From: Gemmatimonadota bacterium
GTDB lineage: Bacteria > ARS69
Length of the DNA: 57,769 nt
Assembly: GCA_030747075.1 (NCBI GenBank)
Contig: JASLLL010000015.1
Location: 1 to 57,769, forward strand
Direction of reading: 5' to 3'
Shown here: in pieces, positions 1 to 9,265 of the stretch
Layout of the letters: every line of letters begins with the position of its first letter
Numbering within the stretch: position 1 is the stretch's first letter
Notes under the pieces: generated by a model
What the model saw: only the letters and a program-made list of their open reading frames with translations
Database searches by the model: none
Told to the model about the DNA's origin: nothing
Translations under genes and position numbers: made by a program

Positions 1-195
1 GGGTGGGCGCGTTCCCCGGTTTCCCGGGTGCGGATCGGAAGGGCCGAATCTACCCGGATCCGGCTCCGGGCGCAAGAAACGCCCCCGGACCGGGAAGTCG
101 GCCCTCCCCGTCAAGCCCGCTGCCGGGAACGCCGATGAAGAAGAGGGGTGTCGCTGCCGACCTCCACTCGCCCCGGAAACAAAGGAAGGCACGCC

Positions 196-1266
196 GTGGT
201 TTCAGGACACCGGCCCAAAGCCCTTGCGGGATTCATCGCGGCCGTCGCCGTGGCCTTTGGAATCGGCGCGGGCTGCCTGCGGGTACCGATCGAAGCGGAT
301 CATCTTCCCGCGTCCCCCCCCCACGCCCCCGAAGCCGCCGGGATTCCCGAGACCGGTCCGGACGAGATGTCCCTCTCAGAGTTCTCCGCCAGCGTGCGGA
401 ACCGGCCGGCCGGCGCGGAGGCCGTCGTGCATCACGAGGACCGCGTGCTGGTGTTCCGGCAAAGCGGCCTTGTGATTCGCGACGAGAGCGGGACTCCGCT
501 GGTGACGCTGTCGCCCACCCGGACCGTCGGCGTGGAATCGAACGGCGAGATTCGCTTCGACGGGATCTACGGGCCCGGGAGTTCACTCTCGTTTCACCCG
601 TACTCCGACCGACTCGATCACGCGCTCATTCTCGATGCGTCGTTCCCGCTGCCTGCGGGCGCGGGTTCGCTGGAAATGACCGAGACCATGGTCTATTCCC
701 GGGACCTGATCATCCAGACCGAAGAGGGCGAAGCCGTTCACGGCCAACCCACCGAGACCCCCGGTTGGCTCAACTTCGTGACCCCGGGAGGGAGAGTCGC
801 GTTCCATGTGCCAACGCCCTCCGCATGGGATGAATCGCACCTCGACATTCCGTGGATGACGGTGGAGGTCCACCCGCAGGGCGCGGGGCACGCCACGCTC
901 ACAACGAAGGTCCCGCTGGAGTGGTTGAACGACCCGGCCCGCCAGTTCCCCGTGTCAATCGATCCTTCGGTCAGCCCCGCGGAGCCCCCGCCAATCCTGG
1001 GGCCGCTCTTTCTCGCACCGGTCGTTCCGGGATCGCTGACCTATGTTGCGTCGGGATCGTTCACCAATCATGTCCACAGCGACATGGTCGTGAAGATCGT
1101 GTGGGGGGACGGAGACTCGATCGTCATCGGCCCGACCACATGGCCCTTCTCGGAAATACACACCTATCCGGCGCCCGGCCAGCGACGGGTGACCATCCGG
1201 GTGTCCAGCTACGAGCAGCCGGACAAGGCCGTCAGCGCAACGGTCTGGATCTTCCCCGGAGTGTAA
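196..1266 (+). CDS. Putative lipoprotein with C-terminal PKD-like domain
   Basis: This is a 356-residue protein if translation starts at the GTG at 196, which has an AAGGAAGG-type ribosome site a few bases upstream; an in-frame GTG at 148 lacks one. The N-terminus is a basic stretch, then a hydrophobic segment ending in G-A-G-C, which looks like a lipobox, so outer-membrane or periplasmic anchoring is likely. The middle is a beta-rich region ending in a D-P-A-R-x-F-P-V-x-I-D-P motif. From memory, this motif precedes the repeat portions of large RHS-like secreted proteins. The last ~90 residues contain W-G-D-G-D and an H-T-Y-x-x-P-G-x-x-x-V-T-I pattern typical of PKD folds. The function is unknown. 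It stands alone, with a divergent relic gene downstream. Confidence 0.72.
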   Translation: MVSGHRPKALAGFIAAVAVAFGIGAGCLRVPIEADHLPASPPHAPEAAGIPETGPDEMSLSEFSASVRNRPAGAEAVVHHEDRVLVFRQSGLVIRDESGTPLVTLSPTRTVGVESNGEIRFDGIYGPGSSLSFHPYSDRLDHALILDASFPLPAGAGSLEMTETMVYSRDLIIQTEEGEAVHGQPTETPGWLNFVTPGGRVAFHVPTPSAWDESHLDIPWMTVEVHPQGAGHATLTTKVPLEWLNDPARQFPVSIDPSVSPAEPPPILGPLFLAPVVPGSLTYVASGSFTNHVHSDMVVKIVWGDGDSIVIGPTTWPFSEIHTYPAPGQRRVTIRVSSYEQPDKAVSATVWIFPGV

Positions 1267-1298
1267 GAACGCCAAGGCGGACCTTCGAATGGCGGCCT

Positions 1299-1712
1299 CT
1301 ATACGGAGTCGCCGTTCGTCGGTTCGTCCGGGTCCGGGAAGTGGAAGTTGATGAGGGCCTGCGCTCCCCACACGGGGAAGGAGACCATGAGCCGGGTTCC
1401 GACAAAGTCCCCCTCCGGCCACCGGGCGCGCGCCAGAATCTGCCGTGTCATGGATGCCTGCCCGGGGAAGACATCGAGGTCGCCGTCCGCGTCGTAATCG
1501 AACACACCCCCGCCCTGCCCCGTCATCTCGGGGAAGTAGAACTCTCCGGACATTCCGTTGAAATGCGTGAAGGCCAGCCCCGATTCCAACGCGACCTCGC
1601 GAAACGCGGGCGCATCCTCCGTCGCAGTCGCGGGCAAGGCCGCGAGGAATGCGCACCCCACCGCCAGAAGACGGTACGCTCGGAGGGGTCGTTGTGTGGC
1701 TTTGCTTCGCAT
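1299..1712 (-). pseudogene. Truncated CRTAC1-family (FG-GAP/ASPIC-type) protein fragment
   Basis: The frame encodes 137 residues from an ATG at 1712 with a GGGAGGTG ribosome site about 9 nt upstream. It has a signal peptide (AVGCAFLAALPATATE region). The mature part begins like the N-terminus of CRTAC1/ASPIC-UnbV proteins: F-R-E-V-A-x-x-S-G-L-x-F-x-H, G-Q-G-G-G-V-F-D-Y-D-A-D-G-D-L-D-V. Normal members run for 500 or more residues with several FG-GAP repeats. This one ends about 65 residues after the first repeat at a TAG. The sequence beyond the stop belongs to the convergent lipoprotein gene, so the rest has been lost. I read it as a 3'-deleted remnant. An intact relative lies at 10346-13138. 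A short functional secreted protein cannot be excluded. Confidence 0.6.
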
Positions 1713-1958
1713 TGCCTCGCCGCACCTCCCGGTGCCGAGAGTACCAGACTCCGCAAAGCCGGGCGACGGCAGCGGAACAGCCCTCGGCGGAATCTCCGGC
1801 ATGGCCTCGCTGCGTCCGAATGCGGGAGCACTCGATCGGCTGGGACGGGCGGGATTGGCCCCCAGGCGCGAACATCGCGCGGGACTTCCGCCCCGTTTCC
1901 ACATGGCGCCCCCCGCATCCCCGGGCTAGTCTCTCCCGAAACCATGGAGGGAAAGCCC

Positions 1959-4697
1959 ATGAACACCGATTGCACAAAGCACTCCGCTGGGGTCTCCGCG
2001 CGGTTCCGCATTGCTGTCGCTCTCTTCGTTGTCGCCGTCATCGCTCCGGTGTCCGCCGACGCTCGCGCCGTCCCGCTGGGGGGAGGCGCGATCGCCGATC
2101 AGATTCCCGGAGGACCGGCGCTCCTGCTCGTCCCGCAGCATTCCGTCCCGATGTTCTCGCTGACGGTGATCGTACCCGCGGGTTCCGCGCTGGAAACACC
2201 CGAGACGAACGGCGCCGCCCACTATCTGGAGCACCTGCTCTTCAACGGAACCACCACACGCACCCGCGAACGCATCTACGCCGACGGGGACCTGCTGGGC
2301 GCGTACAACAACGCCTCCACGCAGCGCGAGAAGACCGTCTTCCAGTTGATGCTCCCGTCCGAGAACTGGCGCGAAGGCCTTCGCCTTCAGGCGGACATGC
2401 TGCTCCACTCGACGCTCCCTCCGGACATGTTCGAAAAGGAAAAGGGGATCATTCTGGAGGAACTCGCAAAGGACCGGTCGGATCCCGGCTACGACGCGCG
2501 CCTCTTCGCCGAGCGCGTCCTTTACGGCGAGGATGCACGCTCGCTGCCGGTACTCGGGACGGAGGAGTCGATCGCGAACATGGATCCGGCCGCGCTCGCG
2601 GCCTTCTACCGGGACCGCTACCATCCGGCGGGGATGACCATCCTCGCGATGGGCGACTTCCCCGTGTCCGAACTGCGCGACGAACTCACGGCCCTCTACG
2701 GAGGGCGGGACGGCACGCCCGATCCGCTCCCGCCGCGCCCTGACTTCCCGGCGGGTGCGGAACTTCACCGCATGGAAGCCGCGGGCCTGGGGAGCGTGGA
2801 ACTGCACCTTCGCATTCCGCTCCCGGGAGTCAGCGGGATCGAGGATCATGCCGCCGCGTCGCTGCTCGCAACGGTGCTGTCCGAGGGGGAAACGGACGGC
2901 ATCACACGCGCCGTCACTGCCGCGACCGGTGCGGCGCCTCACTCCGCGGGTGCCTCCTTCGACCCGGGAGACCCCTGGTCGGTGCTCCGGATCTCCGCGG
3001 ACCTTCCGGCGGATGTCGGGGTCGATGCCGCGCGTGCGGCCATTTCCGCGGTGGGTGCGCATCTCGCAAAACTCGCGAGCACCGGCGTGGCCTCCGCGGA
3101 TCTGGAGACCGCGCGCCTTGCCTTTGCCGTGGAGGAGATCTCCTACGGCGAGAAGATGCACTACTACGGCCTCATGCGGGCGGACCTGCTCGCCGTCGGC
3201 GGCCCCACCGCGCCGAACGCGCTGCTCGACGCCGTGGGTCAGGCCACCCGTGGCGATCTGGCCCGCGTCCTTGCGGGCATTGTGGCGGACGGGCGCGTGA
3301 CCGCATCCGCCGCCGGACCCGGAATGGGCGACGGCACGGAAGCGATCGGCGCCTTCACGGCAGGCAAGGGAGCCGACTGGCTGCCGGATGCCGCAGAGGC
3401 CACCACGCCACGCATCGACCTCTCGCCGCGACCCATGGTGGAGTCGCCCGTATTCCGCCGCGCGGCCCTGCCCGGCGGCGCGACGCTCATCGTTCACGCA
3501 ACGCCCGACTCACGCACATTCGCGGCACACGCGCTCTACCGCAACCGTTCTGCCCGGGAGCGCGCGACGGGCGTTCCTTCGGGCACGACCGACATCCTCC
3601 ACCGGATGATGGCGCTCGGCACGGAGACCATGACTCGCGATGAGCTGCGAGGGAGGCTTGCCGAACTCGGGGCCACACTCAAGACGACCGACTCCGACTG
3701 GATCCCCTACGACGACTACTCCTTCACGCCGGAGTTCTCCTACATCCGCCTGACGACTATCGACAGCTTCGGGGCGGATGCGATGGCGCTCCTCGGAGAG
3801 ATCGTCCGGTCGCCGCGCTTCGACCAGGAGACGCTGCGTGCGGCCATGAGTACCGCCGTCGCGCGCGCCGCGAAGGATGCCGGGTCTCCCCGTTCGCTCG
3901 CCTGGACGCTCTTCCATGACACGCTGGGCGAAGGCCACCCGCTGGCCGACCGGGTTCACGGAGATCTCGCGGCCGGTTCCGTCACGCTGGATGCCGCCCG
4001 CGCCCATCACGCGACCTACTTCCACCCGTCCAACCTCATCCTCTCCGTGTCCACAAGCCTCCCGCCCGAGGAGGTCATCCGGGCGGCGACCGACGCCTTC
4101 GCCACCCGCGCACCCGCCCCCACGGCACCCGGGGGCGCGTCCTTCCGACCCGCCCCTGCCGCCGGGCGCACGGAGGCCGTGCTGGAAACCGGGCGCGAGC
4201 AGTCCCGGATCCTCGTGGGGAGCACGCTCTCCGTCGACCCGGCGGACGAACCCGCGCTGCGCATGGCTGTCGCGGTGCTCTCCGAGAGACTCGCGGATCG
4301 CCTCCGTGAAAAGGAGGGGCTGGCGTACTCGATCGGCGCATCGCTCCGGCTGGATGAACCGGGGGCGTGCGTACGGCTGATCGCGGGGACCCGCCCGGAC
4401 AACCTCCCCCGCATGGAGGAAGGAATGCTGGAGATCGCGCGGGAACTGGCCGAGACCCCCCCGACCGCAGAGGAGCTTGACGGCGCGCGGAATCGCGGAG
4501 AGGGACGCCGACGGATGCGGCGCCTCTCCCGTATCGGGATGGCGTATTCGCTCGGCATGGCGGAGTTCCGCGGAGAAGATCCCGCCGCCCTCGACGAGGA
4601 CCTTCCCGCACTTCGCGCCGTGACTCCGGAGGATGTCGCCCGTGCTGCCGCCACCTATCTCACGCTGGAGGATTACACCTGCGCGATCGCCCGGTGA
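1959..4697 (+). CDS. M16 family zinc metallopeptidase, two-lobed (insulinase/pitrilysin type)
   Basis: This is a 912-residue exported protease. The ATG at 1959 is preferred over one at 1944 because a GGAGGGA ribosome site lies about 6 nt before it. Residues 14-34 form a signal peptide ending near S-A-D-A. The inverted zinc motif H-Y-L-E-H is at residues 88-92, and the distal zinc glutamate falls in the K-G-I-I-L-E-E-L segment near 165-168. The second half, from about residue 480, repeats the M16 fold without an intact HxxEH, as expected for the non-catalytic partner domain. It probably degrades peptides in the periplasm. Its stop overlaps the start of the next gene by 4 nt (GTGA), so the two are likely translated together. 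Confidence 0.92.
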   Translation: MNTDCTKHSAGVSARFRIAVALFVVAVIAPVSADARAVPLGGGAIADQIPGGPALLLVPQHSVPMFSLTVIVPAGSALETPETNGAAHYLEHLLFNGTTTRTRERIYADGDLLGAYNNASTQREKTVFQLMLPSENWREGLRLQADMLLHSTLPPDMFEKEKGIILEELAKDRSDPGYDARLFAERVLYGEDARSLPVLGTEESIANMDPAALAAFYRDRYHPAGMTILAMGDFPVSELRDELTALYGGRDGTPDPLPPRPDFPAGAELHRMEAAGLGSVELHLRIPLPGVSGIEDHAAASLLATVLSEGETDGITRAVTAATGAAPHSAGASFDPGDPWSVLRISADLPADVGVDAARAAISAVGAHLAKLASTGVASADLETARLAFAVEEISYGEKMHYYGLMRADLLAVGGPTAPNALLDAVGQATRGDLARVLAGIVADGRVTASAAGPGMGDGTEAIGAFTAGKGADWLPDAAEATTPRIDLSPRPMVESPVFRRAALPGGATLIVHATPDSRTFAAHALYRNRSARERATGVPSGTTDILHRMMALGTETMTRDELRGRLAELGATLKTTDSDWIPYDDYSFTPEFSYIRLTTIDSFGADAMALLGEIVRSPRFDQETLRAAMSTAVARAAKDAGSPRSLAWTLFHDTLGEGHPLADRVHGDLAAGSVTLDAARAHHATYFHPSNLILSVSTSLPPEEVIRAATDAFATRAPAPTAPGGASFRPAPAAGRTEAVLETGREQSRILVGSTLSVDPADEPALRMAVAVLSERLADRLREKEGLAYSIGASLRLDEPGACVRLIAGTRPDNLPRMEEGMLEIARELAETPPTAEELDGARNRGEGRRRMRRLSRIGMAYSLGMAEFRGEDPAALDEDLPALRAVTPEDVARAAATYLTLEDYTCAIAR

Positions 4698-6841
4698 ACC
4701 CCGCGAGTCCTTCCGACTCCGCATTGACCCGCGGCCTGGCGCGTGCGGCCGTGGGCGCCGCCGCAGCGTGGGGGCTCGCGCTCCTTGCCGTCCAGGTCCG
4801 CCACCCGGAGCCGTTCCTGAACGACGCCGTTCTCCATACGGGACTTCTCCGCGCCATGGCCGACGCTCCGGCCAACGGCCAGAGCCTTCTGGACCCGTGG
4901 GTCGGGGCGTGGGGTCTGGGCTTTCCGGTCTTCCACTACTACCAGAGCCTCCCCCACTTCCTGGTGCTCGGGCTGTGGAAGATGTCCTTCGGCGGGATGT
5001 CGCTGATCACCGCGTTTCAGACCGTCCTGTGGCTGGCGCTGGGGACCCTTCCCGTTCCGGTCTACCTGGGGTGTCGAAAGCTCGGTGCGCGACGAGCCGG
5101 TGCCGCCGCCGCCGCCGTGCTTCTGCCGCTCATCCGCACGGACTATCTCCACGGTCTGGAACTGGAGAGCTCCACCTGGCAGGGGCTCGGCCAGTTCACG
5201 CAGGCGGTCGGAATCTGGTTCCTGCCGCTCGGACTCGCCTGGAGCTGGATGGCGCTCCGTACGGGTCGCGGCCTCGCGCGGGCGGCGCTCCTCATGACCG
5301 CCACTTTCCTTTCGCATCTCGCACTCGGATACATGGCGTTCCTCGCGCTCGGACTCGCGGCACTTCTTCATCCGCGGGAGATTCCCGCACGAATCGCAAG
5401 GCTCGCTGCCGTCGCCTCCATCACGGTCCTGGCTTCCGCGCCCGTGGTGGTCCCGATTCTCCGCGAGTTCGCGTACTACAACATCAGCACCCTCGTCCCG
5501 ATGTGGAAGTACCTCTCGTTCGGGCACGCGGAAGTTCTCGCGAAGCTCGCACAGGGGGATCTTCTCGATTTCGGTCGCTTCCCCGTGATCACGATCCTCG
5601 CGGGAGCGGGACTGGTTCGCGCCGCAATCCTCGCGCGTCGCCGGGAGACGGAGCGAGGGCTTCTCGTCTTCTTCCTCTTCTTCCTCGCGCTCTTCTTCGG
5701 CCGCCCGACATGGGGCCGTCTGCTGGACCTTCTCCCGCTGGGGAGCGGCTTCCACTTCTCCCGGGCGCTCACGCTGGTTCAGTGGACCGCGGTCATCGCC
5801 GCCGGGCTTGCCGTCGGGGACGCACTGGAGCGGGTCGCGCGCGCACGCGCCGGGACCGTCGCCGCGCTCCTTCTCGCCGCCACGATCGCTGCCGTGCCCG
5901 TCGTGGAACGCACCGGCTACCTGCGGCGCAACGCGGCACTCATTCGGGAAGCCGCCGCGGAGTATGCCGCGGAGCGCGATGACCTGAACGCGGCGATCGC
6001 CGCCGCACGCGGGGATGGCGAGCGACGCGTCTACGCCGGACTCGGCGCGGCCGGGGACCCGCACGCGTGGGGCGGTTCGTTCATGGTCGGGTGGGTTCCG
6101 GTGTATGCGTACCTCCCCGTCCGGGGAGTTGATGCGTTCGGCTATCTCCACCATATGTGGTCCTTGAACTCGGACCTCTTCTCCGCATTCGACGAACGGC
6201 GCGAACACCACTATCGCATCTTCAACATCGGGGCCGTCATCGCCCCGCCGGGCCAGCCCACCCACCCGCTCGCGCAGGAGACTGCGTCGTTCGGACGCTT
6301 CACCGTCCACGAGTTCGACTCCGGGGGGTTCCTGGAACTGGTAGACACGCCCTACACCGTCGATGTTGCGAAGAAGGACATTCCCCGGCTTCACCGCACA
6401 TGGCTCACCGGGCCGCTCGCGCGCACAGGGCTCCACCCCATGGTTCACCTCCGCGAAGCCGGAGGTCAACCGCCCGGGACGGCGCACGCCATCGGCGGGT
6501 ACGACCTTCGCCTTCCGAGTGCGACGCCTCCTCCCGGCCCGCGTGGTGAGGTCCTCTCCGCCTCGCGTTCGGGAGACGACTTCTTCGCTCGCGTGCGCGT
6601 CGATCGAGAGTGCCGTCTCCTGCTGAAGATGACCTACCACCCCGCATGGAAAGCCACCGTCAATGGCGACGACGCCCCCGTGGCGCATCTCCTGCCAAGC
6701 TACTGTGCCGTTCCGCTGTCGCCGGGCACGCATGAGGTCCGCTTCCGATACAGCCCCGGGCGCGGGCGGCTCTTCCTGACGCTGGCCGGACTGTCCGTTC
6801 TTCTTGCCGCACTCGCCGCGGAGAGACGGTTCGGGCTTTGA
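4694..6841 (+). CDS. Polytopic membrane protein, PTPS-related / GT-C-like
   Basis: This is a 715-residue protein starting at a GTG that overlaps the upstream M16 stop. Roughly ten hydrophobic helices occupy residues 15-420 and a final one lies near 695-712. Between them is a large soluble region of about 270 residues. The N-terminal part has L-N-D-A-V-L-H-T-G-L-L-R followed by a G-L-G-F-P-V-F-H-Y-Y segment. This resembles the membrane proteins called 6-pyruvoyl-tetrahydropterin-synthase-related and YfhO-like, which have a GT-C-type layout in which an acidic residue after the first helix binds a lipid-linked sugar. A role in transferring sugars to a lipid or protein is a reasonable guess, but no substrate can be read from the sequence. 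Confidence 0.72.
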   Translation: MNPASPSDSALTRGLARAAVGAAAAWGLALLAVQVRHPEPFLNDAVLHTGLLRAMADAPANGQSLLDPWVGAWGLGFPVFHYYQSLPHFLVLGLWKMSFGGMSLITAFQTVLWLALGTLPVPVYLGCRKLGARRAGAAAAAVLLPLIRTDYLHGLELESSTWQGLGQFTQAVGIWFLPLGLAWSWMALRTGRGLARAALLMTATFLSHLALGYMAFLALGLAALLHPREIPARIARLAAVASITVLASAPVVVPILREFAYYNISTLVPMWKYLSFGHAEVLAKLAQGDLLDFGRFPVITILAGAGLVRAAILARRRETERGLLVFFLFFLALFFGRPTWGRLLDLLPLGSGFHFSRALTLVQWTAVIAAGLAVGDALERVARARAGTVAALLLAATIAAVPVVERTGYLRRNAALIREAAAEYAAERDDLNAAIAAARGDGERRVYAGLGAAGDPHAWGGSFMVGWVPVYAYLPVRGVDAFGYLHHMWSLNSDLFSAFDERREHHYRIFNIGAVIAPPGQPTHPLAQETASFGRFTVHEFDSGGFLELVDTPYTVDVAKKDIPRLHRTWLTGPLARTGLHPMVHLREAGGQPPGTAHAIGGYDLRLPSATPPPGPRGEVLSASRSGDDFFARVRVDRECRLLLKMTYHPAWKATVNGDDAPVAHLLPSYCAVPLSPGTHEVRFRYSPGRGRLFLTLAGLSVLLAALAAERRFGL

Positions 6842-6867
6842 GCGAGTCGTCCTTTCGCCGATACACT
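6838..6867 (+). promoter_or_regulatory. Possible sigma-70-type promoter before the radical SAM gene
   Basis: TTGAGC at 6838-6843 and TACACT at 6862-6867 are separated by 18 bases, with 29 bases between the -10 box and the ATG at 6897. Each box matches four of six consensus bases. The position, at the end of the M16/membrane-protein pair and before the next gene run, is sensible, but the match is weak. Confidence 0.33.
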
Positions 6868-6896
6868 CGGACGAACCCCTCTCCCGCGGAGTCTCC

Positions 6897-8423
6897 ATGC
6901 GCGTCACGCTGATTCAGCCGCCGCAGCTCATCTCGCCGACGAACTACATCTCCACGATCGCCATCCCTCCGCTGGGACTGGCGTATCTGGCGTCGTCGCT
7001 CCGAGAGGCGGGTCACGATGTGACGGTGGTCGACGGCGTGGGCGAAGGACTGGAGACCGTGTGGCGGCACGACGAGTCGCGCGATGTCTGGCTTCGGGGT
7101 CTTCCGTTCGAAGAAATCGCGGATCGCGCGCACGCGGAGTCTTCCGTGATCGGAATCGGGTGCATGTTCTCGTGTCAGTGGCCGTCCACGCGCGAACTGG
7201 TGGCGACGCTCAGGGAGCGCTTCCCCCGCGCGCTTCTCATTCTCGGCGGAGAGCACGCCTCCGCCCTGCCGGAACGAACGCTCGCGGAGTCACCGGTGGA
7301 CCTTTGCGTCCTGGGCGAAGGAGAGGAGACGCTCCTCGAAGTCGTCGCACGAGCGGAAGCCGGCGAGAATCCCGCCGACTCCACCGGACTGGCCCGACGC
7401 GCCGCAGGCCACGACGGACGCGTGGAGCGCACCCCGCCGCGCAAGCGCATCCGCGACATCGATGCCATCCCCGCACCCGCATGGGATCTCTTTCCCGTGG
7501 AATCGTACATCGACTACGGCAGCCCCCATGGCGCGGTGCGCGGCAGGTCCATGCCTATTCTCGCGACGCGCGGCTGTCCCTATCAGTGCACATTCTGCAG
7601 TTCGCCGCAGATGTGGACCACCACATGGATCCCGCGTGAGCCGAAGCTCGTCGTGGATGAAATGGAGTGGCTCCGAGAACGGTACGGCGCAGAGGACTTC
7701 CAGTTCGAAGACCTGACGGCCGTCGTGAAACGATCGTGGACCCTCGAGTTCTGCAGGGAAGTGCTGGACCGGAAGATGAATGTCACCTGGCAGCTCCCGT
7801 CGGGGACGCGCAGCGAGGCCATCGACCGGGAGGTGGCGGACCTGATGTTCGCCGCCGGATGCCGGAACTTCGCGTACTCCGTAGAGTCCGGGTCCACGGA
7901 AACGCTGGCCATCATCAAAAAGCGCATCCATCTGGACAAGGTGCACGCCTCCGCCAGGGATGCACTGGCCGCCGGAATCCGGCTGCAGTGCACCTTCATC
8001 CTGGGGTTTCCCCACGAGACCTGGCGACACGCGCTGGCAACCTACCGGGAGATCGCCCGTTGCGCCGCCATCGGATTCCACGAGATGAATGTCTGCGCGT
8101 TCTCGCCTCTTCCGAATACCGAGGCCTGCGCGGAACTTCAGCGTGCGGGGAAGATCCCCGACGGAGACGATTTCCTTTACGGGCTCTTTGGCTACATGGA
8201 CATCACCGAGTACCGCTCATTCCATCCTCGTTGGGGGGATCGGCGCCTGCGGTTCATGCTGTACTGCGCCTTCGCCCTGTTCTACGGACTGGCCGTCCTG
8301 ATGCGCCCGTGGCGGCTTCCGGCGGAACTCTTCCGCTATGCCCGCGGCACCTCGCAGGGAAAGCTGGGAAAACTCGTCCGGGAGCTTCTTCGAAACCGGC
8401 GGCTTCGCAACCGCGCGTCGTAG
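6897..8423 (+). CDS. B12-binding-domain radical SAM protein
   Basis: This is a 508-residue protein. The ATG at 6897 has a GGAG ribosome site 5 nt upstream. Residues 1-150 form a cobalamin-binding-type Rossmann domain: L-I-Q-P-P-Q at the start, G-L-A-Y-L-A-S-S-L-R-E-A-G-H, then L-I-L-G-G-E-H. The radical SAM domain follows, with the iron-sulfur motif C-x3-C-x2-C at residues 227, 231 and 234 (R-G-C-P-Y-Q-C-T-F-C). A hydrophobic stretch near the C-terminus (about 440-465) suggests membrane contact. Relatives include hopanoid and lipid-modifying enzymes of the HpnJ/HpnP type and many of unknown substrate. With a methyltransferase and an SGNH hydrolase directly downstream, a small lipid- or polyketide-modifying pathway is possible but unproven. 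Confidence 0.9.
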   Translation: MRVTLIQPPQLISPTNYISTIAIPPLGLAYLASSLREAGHDVTVVDGVGEGLETVWRHDESRDVWLRGLPFEEIADRAHAESSVIGIGCMFSCQWPSTRELVATLRERFPRALLILGGEHASALPERTLAESPVDLCVLGEGEETLLEVVARAEAGENPADSTGLARRAAGHDGRVERTPPRKRIRDIDAIPAPAWDLFPVESYIDYGSPHGAVRGRSMPILATRGCPYQCTFCSSPQMWTTTWIPREPKLVVDEMEWLRERYGAEDFQFEDLTAVVKRSWTLEFCREVLDRKMNVTWQLPSGTRSEAIDREVADLMFAAGCRNFAYSVESGSTETLAIIKKRIHLDKVHASARDALAAGIRLQCTFILGFPHETWRHALATYREIARCAAIGFHEMNVCAFSPLPNTEACAELQRAGKIPDGDDFLYGLFGYMDITEYRSFHPRWGDRRLRFMLYCAFALFYGLAVLMRPWRLPAELFRYARGTSQGKLGKLVRELLRNRRLRNRAS

Positions 8424-8515
8424 CCGGTCCACTTCCCCGTAGTCGACAGATCCTGCCGGTCGGGGCATCATGGGGGACGCCCTTGCCGACCCTGCCACCG
8501 TCCGGGAGTCCTGCG

Positions 8516-9265
8516 TTGGAACGGAGCTACTACGACGAGTACTTCCTCTTCGAACAGGACAACTGGTGGTTCGTCAGCCGCCGCCGCATTCTCTCGCGAG
8601 TGCTTCGCGACGCCCTCCCCCACGGAGATGATCGCGAGGTACTGGACGCGGGATGCGGCACGGGCATCAACCTGTCGCTTCTCAAGAGCTTCGGAAGGGT
8701 CACCGGCATCGACTGTTCACCGGACGCCATCCGATTCTGCGCGGAACGGGGCCATCGGGATGTGATTCAGGGAGACCTCCGCTCGCTGGACCTCCCGGAC
8801 GCTCGCTTCGATCTGGTGACCGCGCTGGATGTGATCGAACACATTGATGACGATGCCGCTACCGTTCGCGAGATGGTCCGCGTCACGAAGCCGGGCGGGC
8901 ACCTGCTCATTACCGTTCCCGCGTTCCCCGGGTTGTGGAGCGATCACGACGAAATCAACCACCACCGGCGAAGGTATCGAAGCGCGGAACTCCGCAGCCT
9001 CGTGGAAGCGGCAGGATGCGGGATCGTGAAGTTCTCCTGCATGAACACCGTCCTGTTTCCTCTGGCCTATGCGGTTCGCACCTACCAGCAACTGCGCCGC
9101 CGCCTCTTCGGTCCCCCGGCGCATGGACCGCGCACGGACTTTGTGGACTACCATCCGGTCGTGAACCGCGCCCTCGGGAGCATCTTCTCCTCTGAGGCCC
9201 CTCTGGTTTCCGGACCCGGGCTGCCGTTCGGCCTCTCACTCCTCTGTCTGGCGCGGAAGCAGTGA
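8516..9265 (+). CDS. Class I SAM-dependent methyltransferase
   Basis: The product has 249 residues. No ATG or GTG is available in frame near the conserved N-terminus. The TTG at 8516 has a GGGAG ribosome site about 8 nt upstream and gives the start M-E-R-S-Y-Y-D-E-Y-F. Motif I, V-L-D-A-G-C-G-T-G, is at residues 42-50. An acidic loop (G-I-D-C-S) and the D-V-I-E-H motif complete the Methyltransf_11 pattern. H-D-E-I-N-H-H-R-R-R-Y is typical of a subgroup often found in polysaccharide and lipid loci. The gene overlaps the next one by 4 nt (GTGA), so the two are translationally coupled. The substrate is unknown. Confidence 0.9.
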   Translation: MERSYYDEYFLFEQDNWWFVSRRRILSRVLRDALPHGDDREVLDAGCGTGINLSLLKSFGRVTGIDCSPDAIRFCAERGHRDVIQGDLRSLDLPDARFDLVTALDVIEHIDDDAATVREMVRVTKPGGHLLITVPAFPGLWSDHDEINHHRRRYRSAELRSLVEAAGCGIVKFSCMNTVLFPLAYAVRTYQQLRRRLFGPPAHGPRTDFVDYHPVVNRALGSIFSSEAPLVSGPGLPFGLSLLCLARKQ

